DNA of 64,000 bases from Xenia sp. Carnegie-2017 (lineage: Eukaryota; Cnidaria; Anthozoa; Malacalcyonacea; Xeniidae), in NCBI RefSeq assembly GCF_021976095.1, contig NW_025813484.1:7756060-7820059 (forward strand). The letters are read 5' to 3'. Under the pieces are notes generated by a model. It was given only the letters and a program-made list of their open reading frames with translations. It ran no database searches and was not told the origin of the DNA. A program made the position numbers and the translations under genes. Shown here piece by piece: positions 33,661 through 47,700 of this stretch. How positions within the stretch are numbered: position 1 is the first letter of the stretch; each line of letters opens with the position of its first letter.

Positions 33661-36100
33661 ACATGTTTGTAAATGTAGATCGTCCAGGTTGGTATAGTCC
33701 TGAAAGGACTGTTTGTTGTTGTTGACTGACGTTTCGACAACCTTAGCGGTAGTCATCTTCAGAGTCAAAAGAGTCACAGTCAATTTTTGACTCTGAAGAT
33801 GACTACCGCTAAGGTTGTCGAAACGTCAGTCAACAACAACAAAAACAGCTCGTAGGTAAGTTGAAATCGTTTTTACAAAAAAGTATTTTAGTTTTAGAAT
33901 CGGCTAAAAAGAAGCAACCTGATCATTATGCGTCAAACCTTCATATGTAGCATAAAAAAAAACACAAAACATACCTTGTTTTAGCATCGATTCTTAACGA
34001 TCCATGAGTTATGCTTTACAAATACATATCAAAACTGAAAGTATGGCTCTTCTTCAGCGAATTGATTCATTAAACATTAATGAGTTCTAGGAAGAACATT
34101 TCAGTTATGTAACTATAACTATGTCACTAACCAAAAATTTTTACTCATCTAAAGATGTCCGCAAAACAGCCTCATGCTGATGTAGAGCGCATGATTACTT
34201 TGAAATTTGTCAATAGAGCTTAAGTGTGCTTTTTGCCATGTTAAAGCAACCACTTTGGTGTGTACTTCAAAGCTCCGACAGTAAACAGAGCATTTATGGT
34301 ATTAATTGCTTAAATGATCGAGTGATAATGTAAAGCATGGTTTCTACATTGCAAACGCTGTAATATTTGTGAATGTGAATTTAAAATGTACAACTAAATA
34401 TATGTAAGACTATCATGAGGAATTTCAAACAATTTCTATACTTATACAAGTAACTGTTTATAATGCTTACCTAAAGTTGAATATAACTAATTGTCTTAAG
34501 GAAATATTTAAAGTTGCTACACAACGAAGTCTATTTTTGATAAAATTAATTCCTCAAAAAGTTATCCCTTTTATAAATCTTTGAAACAACATTTACTGTC
34601 CTACAAAAGAAGTCACCCATAGCTTTTTCCTTGTTCATAGTATCCTTCACGTTGATGTTCGTAAACGCCTATTTAAGATGTTTACTTTATGTCATGTTGT
34701 ATATGTTGAAGTTTTGTTTCTTACAGCCAACTACCTCAAAAATTTAAAGTTGCTAAAGTTAGGATCATATAAAACTTCAAACTTCTGGCATCAATGATAT
34801 CTTACATAATTAGTTTAAGCTACAATATAGTATCATCAAAACGGGTTTCATTTAAAATGAAAGTATCCGTTAGCTGTAGATTTGTCATGTTTATATGCCA
34901 GAAAATATTTGCGAATGCGATATTGATTTACAAGTAGACAGTAGCAACATTTTTATATAAATGTAGATTTGTTGAATTAAATATCCCTTCATATAAATGT
35001 TGCGCGTGCACACGAGAAACAAAAATCGCCATACTAAAGCATCACCATGAACATAAACTGAACATATTTGCATGAACATAAATATGTCGAAACATAAATA
35101 TGTTCAGTTAATATTCATGGATGCTTCAGTAAACTTGTAATGTCAGAAATGCAAATTCGAAATCTCGTTTGTATTTTTTAAATTACACTTGTTATAGAAT
35201 TTGGACTTTGTAACAATACACTCAGAGTGACTTTACGCTTAATCGTTTCATTTATCACTGAAACATACCCGATAAAAAGTGAGGCTTCAGTAAACTTGTA
35301 ATTTCAGGAATGCAGTTTCATAATTTGCATTTTGTAAATTACTTTTCTTCTAGAACTTGGATTTAATTTCAAATCATATCAGCTTTTCTCTTACTCTCTC
35401 CCATGCATTAAGATGAATTCATAATAGAAAGCACATGCAGATTTTTATTAAAGATAATTTTAAGAAATGTAAAATGAAACACAAGCTTTCATTGTGGTAA
35501 TAAAGGTGACTATAATTCAAAAGTCACATATACTATTGGAAAAATGAGTTCAATTTAAGATAAAAACATCTGAACATCGATTTGTAATGGATTTTCTGTC
35601 TATCTTCATGGCGATGCTTCGGTAAACTTGTAATGTCAGGAATGCAGTTTCGAAATCTCGTTTGTAATTTTTAAATTACACTCATTTTAGAATTCGGACT
35701 TTAAAACTACTGTTAAAAAGACTGCATGCTTAATCTTTTCATTTATCACTGACACACACCCGATAAAAAGTGAAAGATAAAATAAAAGCAACACAACCAC
35801 ATGAATAGCAGGTGAATAATTGCGATTAAATTTCATACCTTAATTCAGTATCAATTTTTTTTACCCATGTGAGTTTCGTTGCATAAGGGCATTTAGATAA
35901 CGAACAAAGATAAAGCAAAGTACGACTTTCCTTCAACAAACTGTTTCATGAACATTAATGACTTTCACGTAGAACATCTCAATTATATAACCATAAGTAT
36001 ACATCACTGACTAGCAACAATTATCATTTAAATAAAAATACATAACTAAGAACCTTATGCAGAGAGCATGATAATATTGGGACTAGCCAAATGCTGAAAA
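32510..36100 (+). repeat. Diverged tandem duplications upstream of gene C
   Basis: Blocks near 32,510-32,660, 32,950-33,080, 34,060-34,200 and 35,930-36,080 share a common order of motifs: ATTAATGA then GGAAGAAC, then a TATAACTA run, then CATGCAGAGTGC. A second shared block (GTAAACTTGTAATGTCAGGAATGC) appears near 35,120, 35,290 and 35,620, and in the copy near 62,755. Divergence is high, so these are old duplications of one to two kilobases. Confidence 0.55.
33661..33850. repeat. PLE terminal palindrome with two hammerhead-like cores
   Basis: A perfect 59-base inverted repeat has arms 33712-33770 and 33785-33843 around a 14-base spacer. Each arm holds CTGAAGATGAC, a stem II of GACTACC with GGTTGTC, GAAACGTC and AGTC. 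A stem I of TTGACT with AGTCAA can form. The outer left side (33,661-33,710) matches the 3' tail of the Penelope-like element at 46,940-46,997. It is therefore a PLE end-to-end remnant with no internal sequence. Confidence 0.8.
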
Positions 36101-36480
36101 ACAAGTGCATTGATAAAAAAGTCGAGATCTTTTCACTTTCTTCTTGATTGTTGCCTAAAGCTTATTTCTTTTATGCTCGTAGACATCAGCAACATATTCT
36201 CTCATAGATATAGGCAATTGAGCCATGTTTGTTGTATGATACAAAAGAATATTTTATCAGTGCTATTGTGAGCACCAAACAATATGAGCGGGTGACATTG
36301 TTTATGAGTCTCAAGAGTATGGCGGTGAGTGAAACTTTAATATATCATAATCCTTGTCTTAAATACCAAAGTCTTTGTCAAGGAAATTGTCGACAAAGAA
36401 ACCGTCGTCATTTTTTACTTCATCATCTGGAGGAAATCCTGTTTTATCACTCTAATCGTTGCACCAGGTGTAAAATCTAA
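33861..36480. other. Non-coding stretch, part of a later duplication
   Basis: No gene seen. From about 35,330 onward this matches 62,450 onward in the same orientation. Short acidic minus-strand frames near 36,360-36,480 (FPPDDEV) are also duplicated, but I do not recognise them. Confidence 0.45.
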
Positions 36481-37480
36481 ATCTTCCATAACCTTTATTG
36501 CACAATCGATGCCTGAAGCTAATTTCAAAAACATTCACAAAATGGTGGCTGGTGTTCAATACATGATGTCTTCATGAAAGAAATTTTATGTTCAGCATTT
36601 TTTTAAATATCCTTACAGACATCATCCATTTTTCTCATGTGACGTGTTGGCCTTTCATCACTGCCCCAAAATTCAGCATGACATTTTTGCGCTTCAAATC
36701 AGCCAAAACTGGGCCATGTTGTTCTAGCTTTAGAAGTTTTTTCACTTTTTTCACTCTTTATTTAACGAATTTTCAAATTGTCCATCCAAGCAAAAATTTC
36801 CAGACTTATCATCATGAAAATTAAATGCTTCTGTAATGGTCCAATACTTCACTAAAACTTTTGGTTCAGCTCCTTGTCACTCTTGTTGGATAATGAAGAT
36901 AATACATATAAAAATGTATCGGTTGGGTTTGTCATGCTTTGTAGTAAAAGAAAATTTCGGTGGACCTTCATCCTCCTCATCTTTAAAGTTTTTCATCGCT
37001 TAATAACCTATTTTCACATCAAAAATCAATGATTTACCTTAATTTGTCAACTTTTGATTAATTGAAAAACTTTATCATCTTTTTGTCTGGAATTTGTAAA
37101 AGCAAGGTCTATGATCCAGGAGAGTATTTCCATCTGTTCAGCAAAAAAAACTGGAATATCAAAATTCTACACAGACAATGGGAAAACAAAGTTTACTTTT
37201 CAAAATAATCATGTCAGACCACCGGCACAATACCACATACAAGCTCCACAAAGCCATGCATTCATGATTTTGCTTCTAAATTCACCATCTTTCATAATAT
37301 TTCACTATTGCTATCACTGATAACATTATTCATCAGAAAAGATTTAGAAATGGTCATATTACCCACCCCGACGAAGCGGACTTCGGCAAACGGATGTTTT
37401 GCAGCTAAAACTTCGTCGGTACAATGCTTATAGTCAAAGCAACTCTCCAGATTGCAAATTTAGTGAGCTATCTAGTTGAA
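36480..37480 (-). pseudogene. Strongly decayed VLIG GTPase copy
   Basis: The minus strand still shows HPFAEVRFVGVGNMTISKS and FLMNNVISD near 37,310-37,400, matching the N-terminal degenerate G-like domain of genes B, C and D. HGFVELV follows near 37,250. LLKLEQHGPVLADLKRKN near 36,690-36,740 matches LFKLQLHVPALADLERKK of gene B. Stops and frameshifts interrupt every stretch, and the main G domain is absent. This is the oldest VLIG copy in the window. Confidence 0.75.
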
Positions 37481-37848
37481 AAAATTGCTAGACCCCGGAC
37501 AATCAAAAGTTCTTTTTGTATTACATAAACATGGCATGCGTGCAACAAACACGAAAGATGATTTTATATTATCTAAGATTTTCTATTTTAACTTTAGCTT
37601 ATGTGACGCTATAGAACATTAAGACTACGAACATTAATTTAGGAAATAATTTGGTACATTTACATAAAAACATTTAACAGACTTGCAAGCTTCTGCAAAG
37701 ATGAAAATAGAGCTATTTTTTCTCTTCCACAACGCTAAAACAGCTAAAATATAAGATGTTTCAAGAAAGGGCTCAGTACGACCCTCTCATGCAGTGTTTG
37801 CTTTGACTAAGAAAAATCCAATCAAAACACGTTGTTTCCTTTGATTTA

Positions 37849-38488
37849 GGGCCCATTCACACTAACATTTTAAATCGACTCGAAATCGATTCGAGTCCGT
37901 TTATGTGGGTTAATGTGAACATTTGCAAGTGATGTGAAAACGAATTCGATCCGAACTAACTTGGGTCACTTGAGAAGGTGGTCTCGAATCGGATTTGTTT
38001 AATCTGCATGATAATGTGAACATGCAACACGAATAGAATCAGATCAATCTTGATCAATCACATGTTTTTAGCTTAGTAACTAAACTAAAGTTTTTGGCTG
38101 TTTTTTGCGTTCTTTTTGTATTCTCATAAAAGTATGCCCATTGCAGTAATCTCCGCCATTTCTATTCGTTAAATATTGTTATAATCAAATATTCAAAGAT
38201 GGTCTGAGAAAGGCGCCAAAATTTAATGTCAATCATGTGAAGCAAATGTAAACATTAATTTTACTTAAACTATAGATTCTAAAGTATGTACCCACAATAC
38301 CCTATAATTAGACTAAAATACCTGCTAATCCATATCCATCCTTTTGAGTTTCTTATAATACTATGCTATCAAGCGAAAAATAACGCGGACAAAACTTTAA
38401 ATGTGAACACTCACGTTTTTTCATTTAAAAAGAATCGAATTCGAATCAACTAATTCGATTAGCAAATGAATTAAGTGTGAATGGGCCC
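37849..38488. mobile_element. PIF/Harbinger-like MITE
   Basis: Both ends carry the 15-base terminal inverted repeat GGGCCCATTCACACT, flanked on each side by TTA as a 3-base target duplication. Subterminal AATCGA/TCGAAT-rich stretches are also mirrored. At 640 bases with no transposase frame it is a non-autonomous element. TWA target sites and GGGCC-type ends fit the PIF/Harbinger group. Confidence 0.8.
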
Positions 38489-38491
38489 TTA

Positions 38492-39680
38492 ATCAGTCAA
38501 TAAGTGATATTATCTTTTTGTGGTTTTTATATCAGCCATACAGGTGTCTCAACAAAAAAAAATCGTAATATTTTATTGTTATCAACCGACATGGTGGATC
38601 ATTTTCCCGTGAGTTACACATGAAAAATATGAATATGATTCAAATGTTGTACAGGTATTGTGGTTGTATTGTTTCATATTACGACATTTTGCAACGAAAA
38701 TACCGGTTATGCAATAACACGTATTCGTGTAGATAATAACATGCTTACATTTTATATAAATTTTTACATGTTTAAGAAAAGTAAACGATAATTGATATAT
38801 AGAAGTATCATCAGAAAAATTAAATATAGTTACAATTAATAATTGACGGTCTCATACGTTATTAAGACTCGTACACAACATACATCATACGAAATTACAA
38901 TCTAGAGAATTATGCTTAGTTACAAGACTTTAAAATAAAAATTATGTGCAACAAATAACGTTAAGAAGGACTACTTTGCTGCTTTTCTAATTAAATTGAA
39001 GCAATTAATTGAAGTCTATAAGATTAAATTATGGGTCATGTTATTAAAGGAATATTTTAGCGACAAAAGAATTTGTTGAACAAGCCACAGCACTTTTTGT
39101 GAGAGAAACATATATCACGACAAAATTCCAAATGAAAGTTTAGCAACAAAACATTTTATCGATTTCAATCATAACAATGTTCTCCTTTCACCAATAAGTC
39201 AGTATAATATTGCTTTGTCACCACGACCTCCATAAAGAAAAGGGTCTTTGCACGTAATGTTGAAAGCCACAGGTTATTTATCATAAATAAGATGTAAAGT
39301 CTATTTTGACTCTCACCATTGCCGTTTGTTGTTTTTTTATGTTGTCAATGTGATTAGTTTTCGTCATAGTGAATATGTTATTCTGTTTGTCTTTCTAACA
39401 ATTATAGCTAAGACCAAGCACAACAAATTAAATTGTATTTAAAATTGTTATTTATCGTTACATTATTTATTTAATGTTTTGGAAGGTAAATTACTTGTAG
39501 TTTATATAGTCACGAAATGAATATTTAACTGGATGTATTTTAATAAGTACAGATTACATAGTTAAGGTTGCTAAATTATATGTAGTGTTCTAAACAAATT
39601 GATCGCCATATTTCATGAACGCATTGGTAGGTGTAACAATACAAAAATTTAATCACAACAGTTTTAGTATACTTCTTTAA
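38492..39680. other. Non-coding stretch downstream of gene D
   Basis: No coding signal or recognised repeat. It is very AT-rich. Confidence 0.45.
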
Positions 39681-39683
39681 ACA

Positions 39684-39689
39684 TTTATT
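39684..39689 (-). terminator. Polyadenylation signal of gene D
   Basis: AATAAA on the minus strand, about 118 bases after the gene D stop codon, followed by TG/T-rich sequence. Position and motif fit a normal mRNA 3' end. Confidence 0.6.
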
Positions 39690-39806
39690 TAACAAAAAAA
39701 ACATCAAATGATTCCGGTACTGATCAAATTATATTTCAACAAAAACGAGGTACAAAAAGAGCATTGATTAAAAATCGACTTCAGACGATGTTTTTGATGA
39801 AGATTT

Positions 39807-42800
39807 TTATAAGTCGTATTCCTCCTTCAGTTGTTTTACGGCCTCACTGAAGGCCACACTTTTCCAACTCGAAGGTATTTTTGCTTCCTTTGCTTCATAA
39901 TGTTTCGCCAGTTGTTTCGAGAACTTTACCATGAACCATTGCCAATACCTAGACGCTTCAAAAGAGAGATCTGGAGGAATTTTCCACGATTTGTAGTAAT
40001 CGTTTACTGACTGATAATCTTTGTAGGGATGTGGTTTCCAATTTGTGTCAATGTTTTGAAATGTTCCATCTCCAGCTACAAGAAATGTACAAATATCGGA
40101 AATCAATATCTTGGTTTCGGAATTGTAATGACCTGCCAAACCCAGAGGACGGTGTAATTTTGTCGAGTATTGCTGGTGTATTTCTGTCACGTGTTCACCA
40201 TCGTCGGAAAGATTTGACTGCTCCATAGTCTGATCACACAAAGCTTTACAAAATGGACAAACAGCCTGACACCCAAGCAATAATTTTGAAAGCATTTCGT
40301 GGGGTGCTGGCTGCCAATTACTTATAGTTTTACTATTCAGTTCAGCATCAGTAAGGGATTGTACAAAGTTTTCGACCAACTCACGAATTTTTTCGTCAAA
40401 TATATCAGTTTCTTTTAAATCTTCATCCAATGTAGCGACAGCAAACATTTCTTTCGTGATGGCAAGAGAAGAACACTGTTCCACAAACTTTTTAATCCAA
40501 TTCCTTACTTTCCAAATCTCATTTCCTTGTTCGATTTCATGTCTAGCTTGCTTATTTGCCACTTCAATGGCAGAAAATATATCTGACTTCAGCTTCTCTC
40601 CTTCAACTTTTAACAGATATCGTACCAGTTTCGATTCTTTGTTCAAGCAAAAGTCTTCGACGTATTCCTTTAATTTATTTTTCAAAAATTGAACAGGATT
40701 CTTCAAATAAGGAATAAACAATTCAAAACTAGGGTTTTCTCCAAGTTGAATCAAAACACTGGCATGAAAGTGAGCCTTGCTTAGAAACATGCTTTTCGTG
40801 GAAAGCTTAGTAACAACTGCTTTTACAATGCCTTTGTTAAGTTCTGACATTATAGGCTCACGAAGCACATCAACCAATGACGTGGCCGCCAAAACTTCTT
40901 TCTCCATCTCTTTGCAAAGGTTGATAAAATACTTTTCAAGCCTTGGTCTTAAAGTACTTTCAAGATTCCGTCGAGTATCACGCTCTTCAACATAACGCTC
41001 TTCCATTTTATCAAAAATAGGAAAGGCACGGGCAAATGTGTATAACAGTATGTCACATACTAATGGTTTTTTAAACTTCACGTTTTGTTTCTCTGTTTCT
41101 TTATCAATGGTAGAAATGATTTCATCATACATTGTTATAAGATCATTTTCAGTAAATCTAACAGCAATGTTGGAAACTCTCTCTACAATTTGCTTTCCTT
41201 GAGAGATAACTTTATTTTTGATATTACTTGCCCTTGACACATCATCGTGTATGAACCAATTATACACGTTTTGGACCACTTTCAAACCCCTCCCTCCATT
41301 AAATGAAAGCACATTTCTATCAATGACAGGATCAGCATTAAAAAAAGCAGAAATTCTATACTCTTTTGGCTTTAGTTTCGTGATCATGTCAGCATTAAGA
41401 TCAGAATTTTCTGCTAGAAGAATATTAAGCATATATTCATTGACATCACGCTTTACTTCCTCACAAAGGGGAACTTCGCCAATCCATTCTTTCCATTCTT
41501 TTTGAAATGCTGCTTTACATTCTTCTTCGTCATTTGTTTTTTGAGATGGCACTAAATTTTTTGCTCTGTCCACAAGTTGTTTTTCATAATTTTTTTTCAT
41601 TTCTTCAACATCTTGTTTTTGCTGCAGATGGTGGAAGGTTGCCTCACAATTTTCTATAACAGACGCTTCCTGATTTCGTTTGTATCTTTTAATTTTATCC
41701 ATCACGTCTTCTTTCCATTGTTCAAGTGTTGATCTATCTTCACTACTTTCAAAAAACGTCCGCATTTCTTTCTCCATTTTCGTCTTGAGTTCTTCTGCCT
41801 CTGCAATTATACGTTTTTTACTGCTCATCCAACATCTCTCTCTTTCTTCTCGTGTAGTGCATATTTTCAAGTCTCTTTCAATACTTCTCTCAATTTCAGC
41901 CATTCCATTTACCATTAGTATTACTGATTCTTTGAACATTTTTTTGTCTAACGATGCATAAGCTCTGATTTCGATCACATTTCGGAAACTAAAAATGAAG
42001 TCTTCCTTTAGCATGGCTTGCCATAGACCTTTAACTCGTTCACGGAATGAAGAAACAGTTAGCTTGACCACTTCTTTTGAGCACATAAGTTGAATAATAT
42101 TCTCCTTTACTTCTTGCAAGTCTCTACCATAATTTGGGTTTATCGGAGCCATGGGAGGACTTCCTTTCAATAGACTTGGTATGTAAAATACGTCTTTATT
42201 TTCATCAAATGCCATTATGTCATCTAATTTTTGAAACTGATCTTCACAATTTTCTTGTATTGCTGCAAGCCTTGCCATATGGTTTAGATTTTGTTTTAGA
42301 TTTCGCCTATCCATCATTAACTTATCTGCAGCGTCATCAGCAGCAACATTTTGATGGACGATCTTGCATGATTTCTTGTCTTTCACAAGTTTCATTTTCA
42401 AGAAAGCATGAACAGCCATCGCTAAAAACTCTTTCATTTCATTATAGTTTACACCAAAGATATTGACAATCGTGACATCAGCAACACCAACAGCAAAAGT
42501 TGCCAATTCATTATCGTGTTCTCTCACTTCTGGGTCAGCCATTCCTTTCAGACCTTCAGTATCGATGGTCAACACATAATCAAAATTTGTGTCACATTTA
42601 AGTTTATCACTAAGTGGAACAAGACAAGCAAAAGAACCACGAGTACATCTTCCTGCACTTACAGGAAACTCTAAACCAAACATTGTATTTAACATTGTCG
42701 ATTTACCCGAACTTTGAATACCTAACACAGAAATGACGTAAATGCTAGCGTTATTTGTTTGATTTTCTAATTCTTCATAGACAGCATTAAACCATTTCAT

Positions 42801-44719
42801 TGGTATGTAACCTGAATCACCATCCAGCAATTCCAAAGGCTCCCCGGAAAGAAGAATTTTTGCTGCAGCACCTGCATAATCATTTACTGCAATATCAGGA
42901 AGCTGATAAAGTTGGGCAACCTCTCTAATGATATGCTCCAAACCAAATGAGGACTTTAATATCAATTCTTCCAGTTTATTTAAATTCTTTTCTCCCTCGG
43001 TTTGTGAATCTTGATTATCATTGTGCGTATTTTTGGTAGGTTCTTTAACAGAAAGTAATGCCCGACGATATTTTTGATGTAAATCTGTCATCACAAGTAG
43101 AGAAGCTTTGTCTAATAAATACTTCAAATGATGCAAATTTCTATTCAGTTCCTGTTCATTCATTACAGGTATGGAATTAAGGAATTTAATAACACCTTTG
43201 TTCATACTATTGAAAGATTCGATCTGAGCCTTTTTTACATTTTCCAGTTCTTTGTATAATTCATTGACAACTTCTTCTTGTTTGATAGTGGGACGAAATT
43301 TTGGATTATGTATCTTTTTTTCTAAATCTGCTAAAATTGGTACATGACCTTGTAGCTTAAACAGCTTTTTTGCTTCTTGAATCCCATCAAAAAGCCACGT
43401 TTCCACAGTTTCTTCCAATATGATAGAAGCTGGGTCCTCATCAATATAAACACCACTTTCCTTTGAGTGGCATTTGAGATTTTCTAAAGATTTCAGTTTA
43501 CTTTCTTCAGCATCTTTTGTATTTTTCTGTATGACCTGGCGAATACTTTCGAAAAATTCATATTTGTTTGGCTTAAGTGCTTTTGTAAAGAAAGATAATT
43601 TTGTACCATGATACTTCTTTAAATCTTTGTAGTACTTGTTCACTTCTTCTTGCCTTTTTTCGTTAAAAATCAGCAGTGTTTTACCTTTGGATAATATAGC
43701 TTCTTCCAAAAAATTCCTCGCTTGTTCGTCAGGTATTTCAGAGGGCAATAAAATACACAAAATGTTTGATATTTCTCGAATTATATTAACTTGTTTCTTG
43801 AAACTTTGAGCATCCCCGCGTAGATTGGCAAAACAGATTTCAGTTCTTAAGGTATTCTTCTCACACCTACCTGGAAGATACCACACAAGTTCAACCAAAC
43901 CATCTACGATTTTCCTTTTAACATCACCACCTTTAATGTTTTTATGAAAGAAGAATTCATGAACACCATTAGCGTCGCTGATAATCTTGTTCATCAGAGA
44001 TGACTTAGACATGGTCACATTACCCACCCGGATAAATGAAACTATGGGAAAGGGATGTTCTGTTGCGTACACCTCTTTTGCGGAGTCTTTGATTGAGGCA
44101 CCTCTCCAAGACTTTATTATTTTTCCCAACGCTAAAAGCAAGATAGTTTGCTTCTCCACTGGATCATCAGGATCAGGTAAAATAAAGGGAACGCTGAGCT
44201 GACATGCACTAAGTTTTACAGCTAGAATTTGTCGTAAGAAATTATCAGAACAATAGAAAATCCCTAATAAAGCATCCATAGGGTTAACTCCTTTCACAAC
44301 TTTACTTTCTTTATCACTGTCACTATATTCGGAATCATCTTCATCTTCCAAACTCTTACTTTTGACTTTATCTGATTCAATCTCATCTATATCCTCATCA
44401 TCGCTATCACTTACATGAGTACCATCATTTGATTTTAAAATAACTTTACTTTTTTTTAATGGTTCCAGTTTAAATTCAAGTGCTTGGTGATTAGCCATCA
44501 TTAACATTTTAAGAATATAATTGGGAATTTGGTCAGGAGAAGTCAGTTTGTCGTCATTAAACGTTCCAACAGAACGTGCATGTTTTGATGTAAGTTTTGT
44601 TTTAAGACCTAAACGTTCGCATAGTTCAGATATTGCCTTTTGTTTTGTTTTATGAGAAGTCTTTTCTGTTTTATTGGAAGTTACGCCCAATTCGAAATCC
44701 TGACGAAATTCTTTTGGGC
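39807..44719 (-). CDS. Gene D giant exon: complete VLIG GTPase body
   Basis: The exon has 1,636 codons plus stop from the acceptor at 44720. The apparent open frame continues upstream to 44795, but that part reads through intron sequence and has no ATG. Order: acidic cluster (near 44,300-44,400), VNPMDALLGIFYCSD, degenerate G-like domain (RVGNVTMSKSSLMNKI), main G domain (G1 GIQSSGKST near 42,710, CTRGSF, G3 TIDTEGL near 42,560, VADVTI, KIVHQN). The helical region has SEDRSTLEQW, FKKPLVCDILL and SSLAITKEMF. The C-terminus has CPFC-x3-C, HRPLGL, YKDYQSVNDYY and YWQWFMVKF. All motifs are intact, so it should be a working GTPase. It is closest to the pseudogene at 11.6-13.6 kb. Confidence 0.92.
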
Positions 44720-47700
44720 CTAATTGAAGAAATACATAAAGAATGACCTCCAAAAATTTAGCTGTTATATTTATAGTTTGTGTACTACACAGCACACGCC
44801 TTACAAATAACGACTAAGATTAATTTTACCAGTAATTTTACCTGTGATTTTGTGTGTTAAAAATCAACCAAAAATTTTCAAAATCTCAAAGCAAGGCGAT
44901 ACTGTATATTGCGCAAGAAAGCAAAACTTTATGCCACAGTTTGACACTGTTTCAAGGACCCAAACCATTAAAATAATAGATTGATCAATCTAAGATAAAC
45001 ACATGAACTTGGGATAAACAAATTATTGTGGCCCACAAATTTTTTTTGCAAAGTTTTCCAATCCAGCTTAATGCGATAGATATTTGCAGCCGCAGGTACA
45101 AACAAATTTAGTGCGCACTGATATGCTACTCTCAAATGTTAGCTATTGTAGTTTGCGGTAATCTTCATCAAAAATACAATTCCATTTAAGACACAAACGT
45201 TTCTCTTTCATTTTAGCTTTAAGCTGCTTATGTTCATATAGATAAGAGACGTCATTGGTTTCAAATTTTACAAACACGTTTAATTTACTCAGAGAAAGTA
45301 CGAAATTGTGACCAGGGTTACAAGATGCTATTTAGGGGGAATCTTTCCATGTTTTTACTGGTTTCGGTATAATACTGATGATTAAGCGTAAATCGAAAAT
45401 TAAACTATTATGGCTATATTCAAGCCTTGATCAACAATTGTTCTAGACAATTCTATCATTTTTATTTCTTTCCTTGTTTTTTTTTTATCTTTTTATCTTG
45501 TCTTTTTTGAAAATTGTTGTTGTTATTAACAAAAATTTTCCAAGTAAATTAATGTGAAGTGTTAATGAAGTACCCATATCTCCCTTTCACAATCCACTTG
45601 CATTGGCTTTGCAAATAGTTTAAAAAGGCCAGTTTTCATGCCGGTTATAAAACAAGACACTCTGGCACGAAATGGAATTCGGTAGTCATCTTCAGAGTCA
45701 AATGAGGAGTAAACGTCTGGTTAGCCGTATTTGTTATCTGGTTCTTACGTCATTGTATAGTGTGTACATGAAATGTGTGGGTGTCAATTGTGTATTTTCA
45801 TTGTGAATTAGTGTGAAGTGAAATGTTTTTAGTTGTGATGTGTGATTTAGGTGTGATGTTTTTAGTTGTAATGTGTGGGTGTCAATTGTGTATTTTCATA
45901 GTGAATTAGTGTGAAGTGTAATGTTTTTAGTTGATCGTCTGCTTGTATTGTGAATAAGTCGTTTGTAAGGTACCGGTAATTGCTGTGAACTGTTCAGAGG
46001 GATTGGACATGTCATGGACAGGTATGATTACTGCGAACAATTGGACACCCTTGTTAACGACAGACAAACGTACGAACAACTCAAACGAGACCAAACACCA
46101 TCATTAGTACGCAAATTTAACAGCAAAATCTTCTCTATGATAAAATCTAACATTATATCTGAACGTATTTACTATCGACGTAGATGTTCAGTACCACGAC
46201 CACCCAGACTATACGGACTACCAAAACTTCACAAACCACAAATACCCATGCGACTAATTGTATCATTCTGTGGTTCGTCTACTTACGAACTATCAAAGTA
46301 CTTGACGAACATAATGCAACCACTTACAAGCATATCAAAACACAAGCTACAATCCACTGAACCTTTCTTTAAAAAACTGAGCACTATGCAAATACCGGAC
46401 AACTATATACTAGTGTCTTTTGATGTGAAATCACTGTTCACCAGTATTCCACTTAATTTGGCACTTACTTGTACAAAAACTTTCATTACAAACACCATGG
46501 ACATACTTCCATTACCGACAGTAGCCATTATGGAACTACTGGAGCTCTGCCTCACCTCGACTTACTTCCAGTACAAAAGTAATCAATACAAACAACTACG
46601 TGGAACAGCAATGGGCTCATTCGTTTCTGCTCAAACCGCTCAAACTGCCACGCCTCCTACATCGGGAAACCTGGCAGGAACTTAAACATAAGACTTACTG
46701 AACACAAACGAGTTACTAAGAAACAAGACTAAACTAATCACAATGCCGAACATCACCGAATCACAAAGCACAACATTGACTGGGACTCGGCAAAATGCAT
46801 TACTTACAGTACTGACGTACAAATTTCCTGTACACACAATACAATGACTTTTATGACTTTTACTGACCTGACTTTTACTCCTCATTTGACTTTGAGATGA
46901 CTACCTCTAAGGTGGTCGAAACGTCAGTCAACAACAATAAAAACAGTCCTTCTCAAGACTATACCAACCTGGACGATCTACATTTACAAACATGTAATTA
47001 TCAGCTTTGACAGTAACGTAGCAAGCAAAAAATGGTTGGTCCTACTCTAGAAAAACGATTAGGAAGAACAGTATAGCTGTAATTTTCTTTTGTACAAAGT
47101 TTTCTATTTGGTCACTGTTTGGTAAATAATTAGGATAAACGTCTTAATCTTTCTTTACTGTACGTCTCTCTGTATAGCAAAAAGAGGTAATCAGTTGGGC
47201 GATAACAAAAACAAAGTCTTAGTCTGTTTAGAAAAATATACGAAAAACAGAATGTAATTTTCGTTTTTTCTGATGGTTAAACGGTGGAGAACATGAGTTA
47301 AGTCACAATGCAATTAGCTCTACAACAGCTCAAGCATATCCATGTCAATGACAATCATGCAGTGATTGAAGCAATCCCTTGGAACCACTGAAGTTGTTTA
47401 TCGTGTTGAGGCTATGATTGTATATACTGCAGGAACAACAGCTGGAGCATATCTATGCCAATGACAATCATGCAGTGATTGAAGCAATCCCTTGGAACCA
47501 CTGAAGTTGTTTATCATGTTAAGGCACCGATTGTATAAAATGCAGGAACAACTATTGTTACAAATCGCATAGCTCACAGAAGCTGTCTTGGATAGCACAA
47601 AATCATATACCAACTACGAAAAATTGCAAGAAAAGACATCTGCCATGATTTTATGTTACTAGCATTTCCCAAGGATGCAGCAAAAACAAAAGCCATTTCC

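Noticed and set aside
44720-44795. N-terminal extension of the gene D open frame with a hydrophobic start
   Set aside because: It has no ATG and reads through a polypyrimidine tract and an AG acceptor at 44720, so it is intron.
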